Shown here piece after piece: positions 12,344-24,100 of a stretch of DNA of 64,000 bases (position 1 is the stretch's first letter; each line of letters begins with the position of its first letter). Source of the stretch: Branchiostoma lanceolatum (lineage: Eukaryota; Chordata; Leptocardii; Amphioxiformes; Branchiostomatidae); assembly GCF_035083965.1 (NCBI RefSeq), contig NC_089727.1, forward strand, positions 4,903,501 to 4,967,500. Reading direction: 5' to 3'. A model generated the notes under the pieces. That model saw only the letters and a program-made list of their open reading frames with translations, made no database searches and had not been told where the DNA came from. Made by a program: the position numbers and the translations under genes.

Positions 12344-15300
12344 CTATATTGCTCCTGTAAGAGAAAAGATGTGCTATCAATGGTTATGGCTCCTAGGTCC
12401 AAATCTCCATTTTGAATTATTTCCAAATTAAGTATTCATTCCATTTTCGTTTCATGTTTCCCTCACAAAGCATCATATAGAAACCCATTTCATAGCTCTA
12501 CCGATAATTTACGTAAAACCCACCATACCTAGAACTCACGGGTTTCCTATCATCTTTGCCGTCCAGTCTTGTCTACGTCTCGACACGGCTTTTGACTATA
12601 TGAAAGAAAATGGGGGAAGACAGCATGAGACAAGTTCAACTATTGCAGAACAATGATGTAATACACATTCAGGAAAATCTACACGTCAGAAAGTGTTCTA
12701 TGTCAGCAATGTACGATGGTCATCAAATGGTTATCCTAAATGATAAAGTTGAGCAAATATCAAAAACATTCCAAAAGCAGACAGCATCTGCGTTTGCTAA
12801 ATATCTTGGTTGTTTTAACAATCGGTGTTGAATGAAATGATCTTGCCCATTTCAAAAGAGACTATGGGGCTCAGATATTACCTTGACAAATGAACATCTG
12901 CATCCAGTCACAGCGAGTAATGGTCCACTTATTGCGTCTGGTGGTAGGGAAATAATTTGCTTTCATATACTCCACACAGTTCTTAGAGTAACTGTTGCGT
13001 AAACGCGACGTCCAAGCAGTGTAGTCGCTCTCGCGCAGAGGACTGCCATCGCTCCAGACGAACACTCCCTCCTGAAGACGGTCAGTCAGACCAATGCGGA
13101 CGTACCGATTCTCTGAGACCCTGTTCTTCAACTCGACCAGGAACTGGTCCGTGGTGCGGTCACGTGGTGTGGCCAGGATGCCACCGTCCTTCCTACAGGT
13201 CTCCACAGACCCCTCGTATTTTAGGGTGTCCTCGAAAACCTTGTAACAATTGTCCTGGAACAAATGGTATCCTGAAGGACACGGGCCTTCCGTGGCTGTC
13301 ATCACGGTTGTCGGTGCCACGGTAGAGGTGCTTATTGCAGCAGTAGCGATTGCACTGATTATAGAGGCTTTGGTCATACTTGTTGTTTCTTTTAAACGCG
13401 TAGTTAGCACAGCGGTAGCCTTAGCCTCGTTAAAGTCGGTTGTCATAGTAGTCATTGGTGCAATAGTTGGTCCAGATGTTGAGAAGGGAGTGATTGACGT
13501 GGCAATATTAGATGTCGTGGTAGAACTGGTTATGGAGGATGGAGACGTTGTCATGGTAACTTCCATATTAGAACTGGTTGTTGTATGAGAGGTGGTGGCA
13601 GTTGTTGCAGAATGAGATGTCACCATAGTAGTCGTCGGTACTGTAGTTGTAGTTACAGAAGGGGAGGTCGCCGATGTAGTCTTCGGTGCCATGGTCGTAG
13701 TTACAGAAGGGGAGGTCGCCATGGCAGTCGTTGGTCCCGTAGGTGTAGTTACAAAAGGTGAGGTCGCCATGGCAGTCGTCGGTGTTGTAGTTACCGAACG
13801 AGAGGGCACCATGGCAGTCGTCGGTGTTGTAGTTGCAGCTGAAGAAGGGGAGGTCGCCATGGCAGTCGTCGGTACTGTAGGGGATGTCGCCATGGTAGTC
13901 GTCGGTGCTGTAGTTGTTGTAGAAGGGGAGGTCGCCATTGTAGTAGTTGGTGCTGTAGTTGTTGCTACAGAAGGGGAGGTCGCCATGGTAGTCGTCGGTG
14001 TTGTAGTCTTAGTTACAGAACGGTAGGGCACCATGGTAGTCGCTGGTGTTGTAGATGTAGTTACAGAGGGGGAGGTCGCCATGGTAGTCGTTGCTTCTGT
14101 AGTTACAGAAGGGGAGGTCGCCATGGTAGTCTTCGGCGCTGTAGTTGTAGTTACAGAAGGAGAGGTCGCCATGGTAGTCTTCGGCGCTGTAGTTGTAGTT
14201 ACAGAAGGAGAGGTCGCCATGGTACTCGTCAGTGGTGTAATTCTAGTTGTAGAACGAGAGGTCACCATGGTAGTCGTCGCTTCTGTAGTTACAGAAGGGG
14301 AGGTCGCCATGGCAGTCGTCGGTGTTGTAGTTACAGAAGGTGAGGTCGCCATGGCAGTCGTCGGTGTTGTAGTTACAGAAGGGGAGGTCGCCATGGCAGT
14401 CGTCGGTGTTGTAGTTACAGAAGGGGAGGTCGCCATGGCAGTCGTCGGTGTTGTAGTTACAGAAGGGGAGGTCGCCATGGCAGTCGTCGGTGCTGTAGTT
14501 ACAGAAGGGGAGGTCGCCATGGCAGTCGTCGGTGCTGTAGTTGTAGTTACAGAAGGTGAGGTCGCCATGGTAGTTGTCGATGCCGTGGTTATAGTTACAT
14601 AAGGGGATGTCGCCATGGTAGCGGTCGGTGTTGTAGTTACAGAAGGGGATGTCGCCATGGTAGTGGTCGGTGTTGTAGTTACAGAAAGGGAGGTCGCCAT
14701 GGTGGTCGTCGGTACTGTAGTTGTTGTAGAATGGAAGGTCGCCATGGTGGTCTTCGGTGTTGTAGTTGTAGATGCAGAACGGAAGGTCGCCATGTTAGTC
14801 GTCGGTACTGCAGTTGTTGCAGAGGGGGAGGAAGCCATGGTAGTCGTCGGTGTTGTAGTTGTAGTTGTAGAAGGGGAGGTCGCCATGGTGGTCATCGCTT
14901 CTGTAGTTACAGAAGGGGAGGTCGCCATGGTAGTTGTCGGTGCTGTAGTCACAGAAGGGGAGGTCGCCATGGTAGTCGTCGGTGCTGTAGTTGTAGAAGG
15001 GGAGGTCGCCATGGTGGTCATCGCTTCTGTAGTTACAGAAGGGGAGGTCGCCATGGTAGTTGTCGGTGCTGTAGTCACAGAAGGGGAGGTCGCCATGGCA
15101 GTCGTCGGTGCTGTAGTTGTAGAAGGGGAGGTCGCCATGGTGGTCATCGCTTCTGTAGGCACAGAAGGGGAGGTTGCCATGGTAGTCGTCTGTGTACTTG
15201 TAGTTGCTCTGGGAGACGTTCTCATGGTAGTTATTGTTGCCATGGTAGAAGTGACTGTTGCAACAGGGAAGGTTGTTATGGCAGTCGTCGGTGTCATGGT

Positions 15301-16474
15301 GGAGGCTGTTGCTGCAACGGTAGGGATCGTCATGTTAGAAGTCGCTCCTTTTGTCGGTGAAGAACGGTGATAGCCGCTTTGGCGAGAGCCGCTATGGTGA
15401 GAATCGCTCAGGCACATGGCGAGCAGGACTCCTGTTGTAGCTATGGCTGCTATGATGATGCACAAAATCACGCTGCAGAACACTGGCGCTGGGCAGGTTC
15501 TCTGACAGTCATCCTCTTCGGAAAGGGGACCTAGAAACAATACATTGCAAGGCTAGTACTTACACATTTACAGGTAGGTAAATCATAGATAAACAACAAA
15601 ATTTAAGTTTCAAATTCTGTACCTGCATCTGTGTGGGAAATACATAATGTCACTGGTACTACCGGCTTATGTTGAAATTTCTATGGCAGCGCCAATACCA
15701 GGTTTGATAGGTGACATAAAGAACTCGTAATGCATAAGGAGCATGATATTGCTATGAGTTTAGGTATGATGCATCTATGGTTGCAATTCTCTCACCGATG
15801 TTTCCGCCAGACTCTTCATCCTCTTGGGGCGAAATTCGGTATGAAGCCTTTTTCCTCCATCTTCTCGTCTTTAATCGCGCAGATGATGTCTCCTGTGGGT
15901 TGGCGATGTTTATAATCGTCCTCTGGGTTGCTCTTTTACTCAACTCCGAGCTCTGACCGTCCACTTCAGATAGAGACACGAACGACTGATTTGTACGATG
16001 ATGCTTTCTTGAGAATATAGAACTAACACTTTGTAGCAGCAGCCTGTTTTCATAATCTAGCTTTGCCGCCTCGCGTATTGCACCGTCAGTGGTGGCGTCT
16101 TCCTCGCGTTTGGGGGATGACGAAGGATCTTTTTTGGGGTGATCGGGCCAGGTCGAAATATCGTCCACGTAGCTAGAATGTACGGCGTTGACATCACCAT
16201 CTTTGCGATCTCGGGGACCCTTTGTCTGCTCCGCCTGATTTGGGCGTTTCATGCCCACGCCATCACCACCACTGTTACCGAGTCCCGTTTTCACAGCCGA
16301 CCGCTCTGCTGTTATTTCAAATGTCCAGTTGTCCAAGTCGTTATCCGCTGCCCGTTGGGACTCGTAGTATAAGGAATCAGAGCACCTGGTGCGGTCTCTT
16401 CGGGACATCGCGATATTTTCGTACCCACCATCCACGGCGATAGAAAAAACACGGGAATTCTCGGCAAAATCCAT
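12344..16474 (-). CDS. Lectin gene B: large mucin-like type II C-type lectin protein
   Basis: Three coding exons, minus strand: 16474-15796, 15530-12882, 12354-12344 (phases 1,1), giving 1112 residues. It is a tandem paralogue of lectin gene A. The start is set by MDFAEN, matching gene A's MDFFAMEF; an in-frame Met lies 37 codons upstream but lacks that match. Exon 1 (1-226) is a charged cytoplasmic segment ending SGGNIG, like gene A's SCGSNG. Exon 2 alone encodes the membrane span (about 243-267, ILCIIIAAIATTGVLLAMCL), a Thr/Ser/Pro stalk of about 700 residues made of MATSPSVTT-type repeats, and a C-type lectin domain (about 976-1109). Conserved features are CPSGYHLFQDNCYK, VRIGLTD, SKNCVEY and FICQ. 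The EPN/QPD and WND motifs are missing. A strong acceptor (TTTTCTCTTACAG) leads to a three-residue end after CQ. Gene A's 100-base exon 3 has no counterpart, so stalk and membrane span are fused in one exon. Confidence 0.83.
13560..15300 (-). repeat. Coding minisatellite array of the lectin B stalk
   Basis: A long tandem array of roughly 33-48-base units with the plus-strand core GGGGAGGTCGCCATGG encodes variants of TTMATSPSVTT on the minus strand. Higher-order repeats are visible: a block near 14880-15000 recurs at about 15005-15120 and again at about 15125. No stop interrupts the frame over more than 1.7 kb, so coding selection is maintaining the array. Confidence 0.85.
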
Positions 16475-16799
16475 GTTGTACCAACACAACACAACAGGCT
16501 TGAGCGTCTCACGGTGACGTTGTGAGACCTCACGTACACTGAGAGAAATCCCACCGCTTAAGAACCTGGATTCAACAATATCCAAATACGGTCACTGTGA
16601 ACAACCGCCTTGTGTGTTGAGAAGAACGTCTGCGCAACGAGGCGGCTGGATAAGTTCAGTTCATCCAGCTAAGAAACTTTGACCTTTTCTAGTTAAAGCA
16701 CATCGTACACCTCGTTTGCTGGCAATAATTCTACATAAGCGCTGTTTTTACAAACAAACGGCGCACACAATTATAACTAGAGAAGGTCGAGGTCGTTCG

Positions 16800-17028
16800 G
16801 ATGGCATTCAGCACCAAGGACAGCATAGCACCAATGGCAATATGCTGTCCTTGGTAGCCTCCGTTGCAGATTCCTTCCGGTTGTTTTCTTTTTCAAGTTA
16901 CAGTTTTACTATTACATTTTTCCAGGCCAGCAATAAGAAAAAAATGTAATAGTAAAACTGTAACTTCAAAAAGAAAACAGCCGGAAGGAGTCTGCAACGG
17001 AGTCTAGTCCTTGGTGCTCAACGCCATC
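16800..17028. mobile_element. MITE-like hairpin upstream of lectin gene B
   Basis: Two arms of about 70-90 bases are inverted copies (ending GATGGC at 16800 and GCCATC at 17023-17028), with TTACAGTTTTACTATTACAT against its complement near the centre. A smaller hairpin (ACCAAGGACAGCATA against its complement) is nested in the left arm only. There is no open frame. This is a non-autonomous foldback-type element. Confidence 0.75.
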
Positions 17029-17763
17029 CACAAAATCATTATCAGTTTCTTGATTGGTGTACGGCTTACGCCACCTATAAACTTAAGGTTGGCCAAAGGT
17101 TTGTTGTTTCAACTGTATTTCTTGGTTGGGAAGCATACCGCGCAGATTTAGGGTATGGGGGTGTGTTTCCATGGCGACGTTCAAGATGGTCTTATAGGAT
17201 GTAACATGTCTACCTTGGGGGAACATGTCTATGGCCCGTTTCTCTGGACTTGGAAAGGCCCGCGGCAAAAACGGTTACATTTGGCCTTGTATTCTATGCT
17301 AACAAATGTCAAACCGAGAATTCTTCTCAAATATGGTAGCGGCCGCAGAGGCTGAATGCTTCAGATACAGATGCACAGAAAAGAACTACATGTACACACA
17401 AAGGCTGGTGTCCTTAGTACAAATTAGATCAGCCACTTGAACCCGTTATTCCTGGTCTAATGTGCTAAATCAAAACCCTCTCTCTCACACACATCAACAC
17501 ACACACACTTGGACATCACACCAATTAAGGCGCGGCAACCCTCACCCTACACCTCCAAGCTCTTGCAAGTAACAAGAAGGAAACATTCTGCCCTCATGTG
17601 CCACCAGTCATACCAGGAGAGAAGAGGAAAAGCCAATTGAAAAACACTGCTGCCTTCAGCACTGAAAACCAGTGGCATGTGTCCTTGGTGCTGAAATGCA
17701 TTCATACAAATACTGCCGAACTGACACATGCTTTGCCTTTGATACAATGAATGTAACAGTGAC

Positions 17764-18079
17764 ACGTTGATGAAGGTTAGACATCCAGGTAGTAAGATAC
17801 GCCAAAAAAAAGTTACTCAAGCAACTGGATAAAATTTTGAAAGTCAGACGTTTCAGACAGCATCCGCTGTCTTTCGTCAGTGACTAAGGATAGGACTGGG
17901 AAACCAGATTTATAACAAAACTCTGAACTGTCTTAACCTCATTAACATATCCATTCAGAGTTTTGGTATAAATCTGGTTTCCCAGTCCTATCCTTAGTCA
18001 CTGACGAAAGACAGCGGATGCTGTCTGAAACGTTTGACTTTCAAAGTTTTATCCAGTTGCTTGAGTAACTATTTTTGGC
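17764..18079. mobile_element. Foldback element with 15-base target duplication
   Basis: The direct repeats GAATGTAACAGTGAC at 17749-17763 and 18080-18094 flank an inverted-repeat insert. Its arms include CAAGCAACTGGAT against ATCCAGTTGCTTG and a long match around GACAGCATCCGCTGTC. It belongs with the elements at 22303-22408 and 26814-27180, which share GATGAAGGTTAGACAT at the left and CCAGTTGCTTGAGTAACT at the right. No coding capacity is seen. Confidence 0.75.
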
Positions 18080-21065
18080 GAATGTAACAGTGACCTTTCT
18101 TACCCATAAAGACACACAGGACACACATGTCAATTGTACAGGAAAGCATTTATTGCTTTACTGAAGCATGTGACCAAGTATCAGCCAACCAGCTCTTGCA
18201 TTGGAGGTTTCACAATCAATATCAAATATAGCATAGATATACTTGTATGGCTGTAATAAATAGTTAAGTAATATACCATTATATAATATCTCATACCTAT
18301 GATACACACATGGCAAGTTGTGTAAGGCTATGTGGACCTTATAGCTGATATGACTCCACAGTTAATCAACATAATAATACACAAGATTATTTAATTAGTA
18401 TTCTGCTAAAATTATAAGTGCAACAGGTGAAGGGGACAGAAAGGTGAAAGAAAAAAAAGGTGATCCTATTTCATAGCTAACACATTACAAAGATACTCTA
18501 TTCCTGATCATTTTTAAGTGTTGATTTTGAAAGTACACAGCACACTACAGTTAGACCCCTTTGAGCATGGAAGAGCCTTTTCCAAAAGGCACAGATCAAG
18601 ACATGAACTTTTTCCAGCTTATTCTACCTCTGATATCTATGTATGATGACATATCTGGTCTCTAAATGTGATGGAAGATCATTAAAATTGTTGCACATAG
18701 GGATGTTGCCTACAGCAAGGCTAATACTATTCACTGTTTGACATAACTAAGTACATAAGTAAGCCATCGCGATCTCTCCAACTTTTTCCCTCATCTCTAA
18801 GTGCTATCAAATGCAGTACACAAGTACTCCGATATGCTAAAGGTTAGGTAGAATTCAGATGTCAAGACCAGACCATATCCTATCTGATACCTACTTCTTG
18901 ATGGCTTCATGGGTTAACAAGTTATCGAAGTAAGTCTGGCTAATACATGTACCTACCTAAATGAAAGTGTAAAAGAGTGTCATGTCATAACAAATCCTAA
19001 CTACATGTCATAAACAGAAACAAGAACTAACTTATCAATGGCCATTGTAAAATATGATTAAACCATTGTGATCAGGATATCTCATCTTGAGTGTTATAAG
19101 CCAGTGCAAATGCCAAATTGCTGCATATTACATTTATATATACACCATGTATCTAGAATTCTAAATGCAGCCAGAAAGGCACCTGTTTAAGGCATTTTCT
19201 ATTTGGATACAATATATATACTGTGGAGAAAGTATAGATTCTGCAAGCATTCTGTCACCTGTTTGCATGTTCTAGTGGTCTTCACCTCAATCCAGCAGAA
19301 CATTACTTTCAACTGTCATGCTTAAATTTTTTCAAGCTCTTCTCCTAAAGAAGGCCACATGGTGTAGCTTAGAGGATCCGGCACTAGCTATTTCCCATGT
19401 ACAAAGAGTGCATTCTAAGGCACTATAGCATCTATAACAATTTTTCTCCTACATTTATCTATAATCATAAAGCGGGCAACTGTAGGCACTGACATCATAG
19501 CATCTTAACGGAACTACATTCTTTGATATTCAAGCCCTTTTTGACAAACTTAAAGCTTTCACTGATACGAAATAGAAGTCGTATATAGACTGCATGAATT
19601 TCACATTAACATACACATTTCTGCATCTCTAAAAGTGCATACACTTATCAAATAGCAATGGAGAGTAAAGCATATCTATCTAACTCATATATATATATAA
19701 CTTTCCTTTATTGCAAACAATGTTTTTAAAGTATACAAAAGGATGTACGTGTTAACTTTCTTGCAGAACTTAAACGGACTAGGATGAGTATTAGCTATCT
19801 CTTTACTAGCCACTTATGTTTTCACTTAATGGTAAATCTAGAGTCTATCATTTAGTCAGTTAAAATTTCTGTGACAATATCAGCATAGAATCAAGAATAT
19901 TCACAGATTGAATTACAAAAGTGATTTGTCATTTGCATGCTCAGGCGAGACATCACCCATGCATTTAAGTTCGCAGTGATTTAATTTTGCGGGAGAAAAT
20001 AAAGTGTTCACAATGGTTTCAAGTTTGGGTTTCAAACCATCACAATGGGATAAGTGGGCAGAAGACAGAACAAGATTTATGTATAATATTATGGTGAAGA
20101 GGTAAGAGCGAAAACAGTGGTTTTAAGTACCTGGTGAATAGGTCATAGAGAGGACCCCAAACATAAATCCAACGTGGACTTTAATGAATTTACAGTAGTT
20201 TGTTTTTACAGCATAGTCCCCACAGCCAGTATCAAGAATATTCACAGATTGGATTTGAAAAGTGATTTGTCATTTGCATTCTTGGGTGAGAGGTCACCTA
20301 CGACAGAAGTGTGGTGTTAATGCATTTAAGTTTACAGTGATTTCATTTTGTAATAGGAACAAAATAGAGTGTTTGTAGTGGTTCTAAGTTCGAGGTTCAA
20401 ACAATGGGGTAGGTGGGCAGAGGACAGAACAAGCATTTTCGCGGTGGTTTTAGTACATGGTGAATAGGTCATAGAGAGGACCCCAAACATAAATCCAACG
20501 TGAACTTAAATGAATGTACAGTAGTTTGTTTTTACAGCCTAGTCCCAGGCCAGGAGACCACAGCCAGCATCAAGAATATTCACAGATTGGATTGGAAAAG
20601 TGATTTGTCATTTGCATGCTTGGGCGAGATTTCACCTAAGACAGAAGTGTGGTGTTAATGCATTTAAGTTCACAGTGATTTCATTTTGTAATAGGAACAA
20701 AATAGAATGTTTGTAGTGGTTTTAAGTTCACAGTTCAAACAATGGGGTAGGCGAGAAGAAGACAGAACAAGCATTTTTGCTGTGGTTTTAAGTACATGGT
20801 GAATAGGTCATAGAGAAGACCGCGAACATAAATCCAACGTGAACTTAAATGCATTTACAGTAGTTTGTTTTTACAGCATAGTCCCAGGCCAGGAGACCTC
20901 AGCCAGCAGTTTTACAGCATAGTGCTGGCAGCACACCACAGCTATTGTTACAGCATGGTGCAAGGCCAGCACACTACAGCCAGAGTTTGTTACAGCATAG
21001 TCCCAGGCCAGGACACCACAGCTATTGTTACAGCATAGTTCCAGGCCAGGACACCACAGCTATTG
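18080..21065 (-). other. Probable long 3' untranslated region of the LNX gene
   Basis: No reading frame of interest. A minus-strand AATAAA at 18149-18154 could end the LNX transcript about 2.9 kb past its stop. The part nearest the gene is made of tandem repeats (listed separately). Whether all of this is transcribed is an inference. Confidence 0.4.
19890..20910. repeat. Three tandem copies of a ~340-base unit
   Basis: Copies start at about 19890, 20231 and 20569 with ATCAAGAATATTCACAGATT, followed by AGTGATTTGTCATTTGCAT and later by AGGTCATAGAGAGGACC, AAATCCAACGTG and CAGTAGTTTGTTTTTACAGC. The end of each unit merges into the 38-base repeat that derives from the LNX stop region. Confidence 0.85.
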
Positions 21066-21103
21066 TTACAGCATAGTTCCAGGCCAGGACACCACCGCCA
21101 GCA
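20872..21103 (-). repeat. 38-base tandem repeat derived from the LNX C-terminal codons
   Basis: Units of about 38 bases (plus strand TTACAGCATAGTTCCAGGCC, then AGGACACCACAGCTATTG) repeat about six times. The copy at 21066-21103 is the genuine coding end (Ser-Trp-Pro-Gly-Thr-Met-Leu-stop). The others are out-of-gene copies past the stop. The two nearest units are identical over almost the whole unit, so the expansion is recent. Confidence 0.85.
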
Positions 21104-24100
21104 TGACGCTCCCCTGTAGCCTCTTCAGCAGGGTGACAGACATGGTGTGTGAGATGGACGTCATCAGGTGGCCGTTAGCAGACAGGATCAGGTCTCCACA
21201 CCTGCACAACCAAACATCAACAGTTGAGACACAACCTCTTTTTCATTACAACTAGAAGGCAAACTTGTTTCTATCTAATAAATACATAGAATAAAAGATA
21301 TAACAGCTACTGATCAACTTAGGTAATTTGACCAAGGTCATAAACTGACATAACACTATCCTTAGGCTTCATCATCCTAGGTGTGCTTGCTTTTGTCATT
21401 GAACCTATGTCATATAGGCAGTGGTACTAGAAGCAACGAACGGGGTTCAACTCATTCACTAATGCACTACTCTCTACAAGCTTCACAAGTAAAGAGAAGG
21501 TGTCCAAGCTACAGTCAGAAAAACCTACTGTATTCACAAATGAATTATAACAAATTGACATTCTGATGACTTCTTTAAAAGCTTTGATCTAGCCAACATT
21601 ATACCAGGTAGACTGGTAGGACATATGACAGGTGCTTCCAACTGACCTGAGTCTCCCGTCTCTGTCGGCTGACCCCCCAGGCACGATGGACTTGACCAAG
21701 ATAGGCTGTTTCCCATGGATGCCGTCACATCCGCCCACGATGCTGAACCCCAGGCTGCCCGACTGGCCCCTTTCCAGCTGCACTGACTTGGGAACTTGAC
21801 AAATCCTACAAAACATGAAAAATGTCAATTTCTTATGAACAGCAATTTGAATAGTGGCTTCCTTTCTCCACTGTGCAATACGGCTGTATAACTATAAAAA
21901 GGCAAAAGTATATAGATTTTAACGGCGCAATTGTTCTTCGTTATGTTTTAGATTAATCATATTGCTGCAATATTAGTGGACTGCAAGTCATTGTTTTTAT
22001 GTGGTTGTGATGCATAGACTATGTAATAAGGACGTAATTCGGGTGTGTTTGCCCGCTAGTTCCTTACGAATAAAATCATTCATTCATCATTGAAAAAACA
22101 CTTATTGTTGACTCAGACTGACTTTCCACTCAATGTAACCTTGTCCCTGTTGCCTAACCCCATATCGAACACATATTTGATGCCAAATAGCTACCTAAGC
22201 AGGTTGAAGGATAAGACATTTATCAAGAAGTATTGGATTGCATCCCACACATTTTACCTGTACACAAGGCCTTCATGCTTTGACCAAATCGTATCTGTTA
22301 CCTCGATGAAGGTTAGACATCAAGGTAATAAGATACGTAAGATTACAGTTACTCAAGCATCTGGATTTCCAAAATCTATCCAGTTGCTTGAGTAACTGTT
22401 ATCTTGCATACCTGATTACTGTAATACTTGTTTTCTTCACTGTAACTGTTCATGGTCACATCTGTACTGTGAACTTATCATCATAGTGAAAATAGCTGTT
22501 GTTATTATTTATGAGTCCTTCACACATTCATTCTGTAAATCACTTGCCGCCACCGTGAAGCTAAAGTCCAGTAAAAATGTCAATTTTCCTTACACCATAA
22601 AATTACAGTATCCCTGCTTTTACTCACAAGCAGACTCCTAACAACTATAAAGGGTACTGCAGCCTACACTGCTAACACCACTTACTCTGGAAGTCTCATC
22701 CACATGATCCATGATGGAGTTTTGCCCGTGGTAGGATCCTCCTCATCGAAGTCATCCTCCTCCTCTTCATCGCTGTCCCCATCTCTGGCAGGCGCCATGG
22801 CCCGCAGCAGGATACACTGGGACAGAGCCGACGCCCTGAGAACCCCCACCGCCTCCTCGTGGGTCAGGCCCACCAGGGTCGTACCGTTTATACTCACAAG
22901 GATGTCCCCTATAAGACAAGGGCATCAAATTACCATTACTGCTACTACTACTAGATCAGAAATACACTGACATACACTCATGATGTCAAGAACAAGAGAA
23001 GCGCATTACATCAGAAAGATTCACACACATTAAAAGTAGCTTGCTTACATTGCTAACCAAATAGAAAGATAGCCAATTAGACAATAACTTAATTCAAAAT
23101 GATAAGGAAATGTGTAATCTTATCCATACCCTTTTGAATGTGTGGAAAAAAAGACATAGGCCTACACTGTACAGTTGACATTGCGCGATCTCTCTTTTTC
23201 AGTGATGTGCGATTTCTATTTTTCATTGAACATGAATCCAACAACATATCAAGACAAGTGCACTGGTCTAATAGTAATACCCTTATGTGTAAAGAGCAAA
23301 TGAGCAACAGTGTGAAAGACAAAAAGCTGCTTACCTTTCTTCAGCTGACCATTTCCCCCCAAACACCCGTCAGGTTGGACGTTAGTTACAAACACAGGAA
23401 CGTCACCCCTGGTGCCGGCCCTTCCCCCTGCCACACTGATCCCCAGCGACTCTCGGGCAGTCTTCCTTATGCTGATGAGTTTGTCCTGGAAGGAGGGGGG
23501 ACTGGAGTCGTCTGGGGCTTTAGCAGAGGTGTCTGCTTCTAACATGCCCTTGATAAGGTCTGGGGGCTGTGGTCTTCTTGGTCTTGATACAACAAAGTCT
23601 ACCTTCTCTACACAAGACTGGAACAGAAACAGGCACTCATTATAGCAAACACTGCAATTCTTTGCAATATCACCTTCCGTGACCTTCATTTGAGATAAAA
23701 TTGCAGGAGAGTCATAGCTTCTGTACACTTAAGACTTTTAAACATATTCATTGATCTTTTTCTGGCAATTTCAGCAATCCAGATCACAGTCTGTAACTCA
23801 AAGCTTCATGCCAAATCATTGGGTGCTGCACCATGCTTTACTACAGAACTCGCTTGCACTACCCTGATTTTAAGTTACAGAGGCTGTCAGCCAACTGTTT
23901 AGCATAGGTACCATCCTCTGCAGCTGGCTCATTCTTTTTGCTGACTTATCAAAGAACAACGGACGATGGACCCACTGGGTACCCTTTGGCCACATTAATT
24001 CAATTTCTTGGTTAATGGATTTTTAAAACATTTTAGCCAAAAAAAAATCATGAAAACAGAAGGCTTGCACCTGGCCCTGTTCAATCCCTGAAATTGTGTG

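Noticed and set aside
13250-15370. Long plus-strand open frames rich in Val, Met, Gly and Glu (repeated EGEVAMVVVG).
   Set aside because: They are the antisense of the Thr-rich minisatellite of lectin gene B. The minus-strand frame has spliced ends, a membrane span and a lectin domain.
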